Below, one piece after another: positions 60,831 through 64,000 of a stretch of DNA of 64,000 nucleotides (positions are counted from its first letter, which is position 1; the number at the start of each line of letters is the position of its first letter). The position numbers were made by a program, and so were the translations under genes. The notes beneath the pieces were generated by a model. The model was not told where the DNA came from, ran no database searches, and saw nothing but the letters and a program-made list of their open reading frames with translations. The stretch is from Bacteroidales bacterium (lineage in GTDB: Bacteria; Bacteroidota; Bacteroidia; Bacteroidales; GCA-2748055), in contig JARGFM010000003.1 in assembly GCA_029210725.1 (NCBI GenBank), positions 62,001 through 126,000 on the forward strand, given 5' to 3'.

Positions 60831-63713
60831 TTAATGCAGGAAGGTCACATCGCCTGCCAGAAGCTCCTGAAGGCCGTCTCTGTAGGTTACCCAGGCTTTG
60901 TAGATATACACTCCCGGGGGGACCAGCTCTCCCGATTTCAGGTAGCCATCCCAACCAATATATACGTCGTTGCTTTCCCAGATCATCTCTCCCCACCGGG
61001 TATATATGATCATATGCAAGGCGATCGCATTCTCCATATGGGGATGGAACACCGTATTATCAATGGCATTCTCCCCCCAGTTTCCTCCCGTTGGTCCGCT
61101 CCCGTTCCAAACAAAGGCATTGGGGAATACCGTATTCCCTTCCCCTTCCATTATGTGGATCCATTTTTCCCTGACCAGTGTATCCGGACAGGAGTGATCG
61201 CTCCAGACATAGAGAGAAACAGTGAAGATTCCAGGTTCCTTATAGACATGGGAGGGATTTTCATCCGTGGAAGTGTTCCCATCGCCAAAGTCCCACAGGT
61301 ATTCACTGGCGTCCATGGAGTTATTAAGAAACTTGAACAGCTGTTTCAGATTCTTGGCCTCCCTGGGGTAGACCTCGAAAAGCGCTGTGGGAGACGGGTG
61401 AATCTGTATGATCTGCCGGGCGGTATCGGTGCCGGACAGACCATAGGCTATCAGTTTTACCTCATGAACCTTGCTTTCCCAGAACCTGTGTGTGGGTGAA
61501 GCTTCCGTCGAAAAGGAGCCGTCGTCAAAATCCCAAACATAGGCATCTGCATAGAGGCTTTGATTTCTGAAGGTGATGTCCAGGGGTGGACAGCCTGAGG
61601 TATCGGGCTGAAACATGGCCCGTGGGGGAGGTGGCATAATCTGGATTTGCCTGACAATGCTGTCCCGGCAAAAAGGACTGTAGGTAAGCAGCTGCACATC
61701 GAAACGACCCCAGTCCCCATATACATGTTGTTCCGGATCTTTTTGTGAATCCGAGTTCCCATCCCCAAAATCCCAGAGATAGGACCAGTTTCCGGGTGAA
61801 CTCAGATTAACCAGGGAGATCTCTGAATCCGGAAAATTCTGAATCAGAGGATTCACGAAAAAGTCCGCCACCGGTGTCGGATATATATTTATGCTATCGC
61901 TCAATGAATCCCTGCACCCAAAAGCGGTCTCTATAATTAAGCGGATACTAAATGTGGTATCCGTTCCCTGATGAGCCTGGCTATAGTCATAATCGTAGGT
62001 ATGGCTAACCTGATTGCCGGGCGTCATCTGCAGGCTGCCATCGCCAAAGTCCCAGGTGTACCTTTCGTAGCCTTCCGCACTTTCAAATTCCACTTCAACA
62101 GGACTGCACAGGTTCTCATACTCCATTTCCAACTCCATTTCCGGCATGGGATGGACCTCCATGTTCAGGGTGTCGAAAAGCTCTGTTTCGCAACTCAATT
62201 GGCCATGATACTCTATGATTTTCACCAGATTATACTGATTCAGCCCGCTTTCATTATTTAAAAAGACTAAAATCGTGTCCTTTGAAAGATCTGACAGGGT
62301 ATCTCTGATCCCCCGGATATCCAGGACCAGATCGAAAGTGGACCCCCCGGAACCACGGATCAGAATCCTCCCGACGGTCTGGTTGTTACCGGTCTCGCAC
62401 CAGGCCGAGTCGGGGGTCAGGAACCCGGCAAAAGGCGGTTCCATAACCACCAGTTCAAGCGTATCGGCACCCACACAACCATTGGCATCCGGAACACTTT
62501 CAAAAGCAATGATAAAAGTTCCGGGTCCGGCAACCGTGGGATCGAACAATCCGGTGCTGCTGTTGGTGATGCCCTCACCGGTCCATGTGCCCGGAGCTGA
62601 TGCTGCTTCAAGATCAAAAGGCGGGTCGTAGGTACAGAAAGGACCCGCCGGGGTGATGGTGCCATCCGGCCCCGGTCTGACCGCAATATATTCGCTGTCT
62701 GTCGATGAGCAGTTATTTCCGGAGGTCACAAAATAGGTGATCAGATGCGTCCCGGTACCGGCTACCTGTGGAGAGAATTCGCCTGTGAATTCATCCACGA
62801 TACCTGTTCCGCTCCAGGTGCCCCCTTCCGTTGCAGCCGTGAGAAAAATGTTGCTCTCATACTCGCAAAGGGTGTCCACCGGAGTAATGGTCGCGTCGGG
62901 GATGTCCACGATCCGGATGACAGACCGGTCCGTTACAGGATCCGAGGTGGGATAAGGGTTGCAATAATTCCAGTAGCGCAATTCCACCTCGAATTCCTGT
63001 CCCACGAGTTTATCATCCGCAACGGTGATGGGCAGGCTTCTTTCGTTGGATCCTGTTACCGGTCCGGTCAGCTCAATAACAGGGCCCTCGAAAGGATAGG
63101 CTCTGACTGCTCCATCCACCATTACAGGTGCTCCGGTCATGCTTATACTCGTACCATAGATCCACTGTATCCATCTTGTTCTGGTATTTGGCACATCTTC
63201 TTCCTGGGGAGGAACGCAATTAAACAGGGTGGCATCATCGAATTGCATGGTCGCCCCGTTTCCCACACAAATGGGATACACATCGGGCGCTGCCTGGACC
63301 CTTCCCCCGTTGGTATTGTCATCGTCCCAAACAGTGACAATCTGCTCCTGGGAGGAGGAAGTACATATGACTCCGTTTACGACCAACGAGGCCACGGGCC
63401 TGTGATTACACCTGTCATCGTCAGACACATAGACATGTGTGGCAATGGCTCCCCATTCGCCGGAGGCTGCATCAATTTCAAGGGCGGTGACTGTTTCGGT
63501 ATTTCCATCATCCCAGTCAAAGAGGATCTCAACGGAGGTCCCTGCATGGTTTACACCCACATAACTCACTTCCCAGCTCACCACTTCCACAGGGGAGCAG
63601 AATTGATCCGGATTGATATCATTGGCTTTGGATATAATATTACAATCCTGTCCGTACCCGAAAGCCGGGAATATCCACAGCATGCAAAGGTGGTATATCC
63701 AGGTTGGTTTCAT
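60831..63713 (-). CDS. Secreted PKD-domain protein with T9SS type-B (gliding-motility) C-terminus
   Basis: 960 residues from the ATG at 63713 (an upstream TTG would add six residues). Signal peptide IYHLCMLWIFPAFGYGQ. The first half contains Ig/PKD-like domains (TWSGTGIVDEFTGEFSPQVA repeated in variants such as TWTGEGITNSSTGLFDPTVA). Four PKD repeats follow with the marker WDFGDG or WDFDDG (YTWDFGDGS, YLWDFGDGNS, YVWDFDDGSF, YLWDFGDGNTS). The C-terminal 95 residues (FPNAFVWNGSG, IIYTRWGEMIWESND, YIGWDGYLKSGELVPPGVY) are the type-B sorting domain for the type IX secretion system. A surface adhesin or glycan-binding protein is likely; no catalytic domain is seen. Confidence 0.92.
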   Translation of the reverse strand: MKPTWIYHLCMLWIFPAFGYGQDCNIISKANDINPDQFCSPVEVVSWEVSYVGVNHAGTSVEILFDWDDGNTETVTALEIDAASGEWGAIATHVYVSDDDRCNHRPVASLVVNGVICTSSSQEQIVTVWDDDNTNGGRVQAAPDVYPICVGNGATMQFDDATLFNCVPPQEEDVPNTRTRWIQWIYGTSISMTGAPVMVDGAVRAYPFEGPVIELTGPVTGSNERSLPITVADDKLVGQEFEVELRYWNYCNPYPTSDPVTDRSVIRIVDIPDATITPVDTLCEYESNIFLTAATEGGTWSGTGIVDEFTGEFSPQVAGTGTHLITYFVTSGNNCSSTDSEYIAVRPGPDGTITPAGPFCTYDPPFDLEAASAPGTWTGEGITNSSTGLFDPTVAGPGTFIIAFESVPDANGCVGADTLELVVMEPPFAGFLTPDSAWCETGNNQTVGRILIRGSGGSTFDLVLDIRGIRDTLSDLSKDTILVFLNNESGLNQYNLVKIIEYHGQLSCETELFDTLNMEVHPMPEMELEMEYENLCSPVEVEFESAEGYERYTWDFGDGSLQMTPGNQVSHTYDYDYSQAHQGTDTTFSIRLIIETAFGCRDSLSDSINIYPTPVADFFVNPLIQNFPDSEISLVNLSSPGNWSYLWDFGDGNSDSQKDPEQHVYGDWGRFDVQLLTYSPFCRDSIVRQIQIMPPPPRAMFQPDTSGCPPLDITFRNQSLYADAYVWDFDDGSFSTEASPTHRFWESKVHEVKLIAYGLSGTDTARQIIQIHPSPTALFEVYPREAKNLKQLFKFLNNSMDASEYLWDFGDGNTSTDENPSHVYKEPGIFTVSLYVWSDHSCPDTLVREKWIHIMEGEGNTVFPNAFVWNGSGPTGGNWGENAIDNTVFHPHMENAIALHMIIYTRWGEMIWESNDVYIGWDGYLKSGELVPPGVYIYKAWVTYRDGLQELLAGDVTFLH

Positions 63714-63857
63714 TTTCACACTAATCCTCAAAATACCTGTTTACATGAAAGAACGAATATTGCAGATAAACGTTGCATGAGCTATGGTAAAAAGTATTTT
63801 TTTTTTGATTTAAGTTTATTTGCTATTTTGTTCGCCAAAATTCACCAAAATATGATT

Positions 63858-64000
63858 ATGAAAGAGAAAATGGTTTTTCTACTGACAGCTTTGGCACTGT
63901 CAACAGGGTGTACTACCAGTCATACTAACTGGAACCAGTACCTGGGGCCTCACCGAAATGCAAGTATTGAAGGTGTGGAGATCCAGGAGTTTTGGTCCGG
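63858..64000 (+). CDS. Start of a PQQ-type beta-propeller lipoprotein, cut by the window
   Basis: Only 47 codons are visible. The preferred start is the ATG at 63858 (two codons after another ATG at 63852). Lipoprotein signal FLLTALALSTGC, then NWNQYLGPHRNASIEGVE, which resembles the first strand of outer-membrane PQQ-like repeat proteins (pattern WxQxxGPxRNG). A near-consensus -7 (TATTTTG) lies just upstream. What follows outside the window decides the identity. Confidence 0.6.
   Translation, partial: MKEKMVFLLTALALSTGCTTSHTNWNQYLGPHRNASIEGVEIQEFWS

Overview
The window looks like a chromosomal segment of a Bacteroidota bacterium, probably a free-living or marine Bacteroidales/Marinilabiliales-type glycan degrader. 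The pointers are: many lipoprotein signals on catabolic enzymes, several Cys-type sulfatases, a secreted PKD protein with a type-B T9SS (gliding-motility) C-terminus, a DUF5916 outer-membrane protein, AsnA, and two exact matches to the Bacteroidota -33/-7 promoter (TTTG or TTG, about 20 nt, TAnnTTTG). No rRNA, CRISPR array, transposase or integrase was seen. All calls come from reading the sequence; no database search was run.

Layout. 1-6.3 kb: end of 6-phosphogluconolactonase, kynureninase, a Tat-exported TIM-barrel epimerase with a small lipoprotein, a DNA alkylation repair protein and a GH20 lipoprotein. 6.3-11.7 kb: GH13 lipoprotein, small membrane protein, nitrilase, GntP-type permease and an RbsD-like lipoprotein. 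11.8-36.2 kb: a long catabolic region, mostly on the + strand, with three sulfatases, GH88, GH78, GH140, a CE7 esterase fused to a jelly-roll domain, another esterase, two cytosolic Gfo/Idh/MocA oxidoreductases, a VOC protein, a nucleoside permease, DeoC, a sugar permease, ribokinase and an exported ADP-ribosylglycohydrolase homologue. Near its end lies an unusual pair: a lipoprotein with a Cys-rich C-terminus and a 69-residue membrane protein. 36.3-39.0 kb: tRNA-Asp, a 20-bp repeat of its 3' end, then an AT-rich BlaI/M56 regulatory pair. 39.1-44.9 kb: secreted rhodanese and a polyamine operon (GNAT-nitrilase fusion, arginine decarboxylase, agmatinase, deoxyhypusine-synthase-like enzyme). 45-64 kb: DUF502 protein, a TerC gene interrupted by an in-frame TGA, DUF1080 plus exported Gfo/Idh/MocA pair, DUF5916 barrel, Tat-TIM-barrel protein, ClpB, a seven-haem NapC-type cytochrome, a TolB-like lipoprotein, a ferredoxin-type aldo/keto reductase, AsnA, the PKD/T9SS protein and the start of a PQQ-propeller lipoprotein.

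How the genes may work together (inference). The 11.8-36 kb enzymes look suited to sulfated, uronate- and rhamnose-containing glycans. No SusC/SusD pair lies in the window, so uptake genes must be elsewhere. A second theme is pentose and nucleoside salvage: nucleoside permease, DeoC, sugar permease, ribokinase, ADP-ribosylglycohydrolase, RbsD-like lipoprotein. A third is oxidative glycoside cleavage through 3-keto sugars (DUF1080 with exported Gfo/Idh/MocA and TIM-barrel partners). The BlaI/M56 pair beside the tRNA scar is the clearest candidate for acquired DNA.
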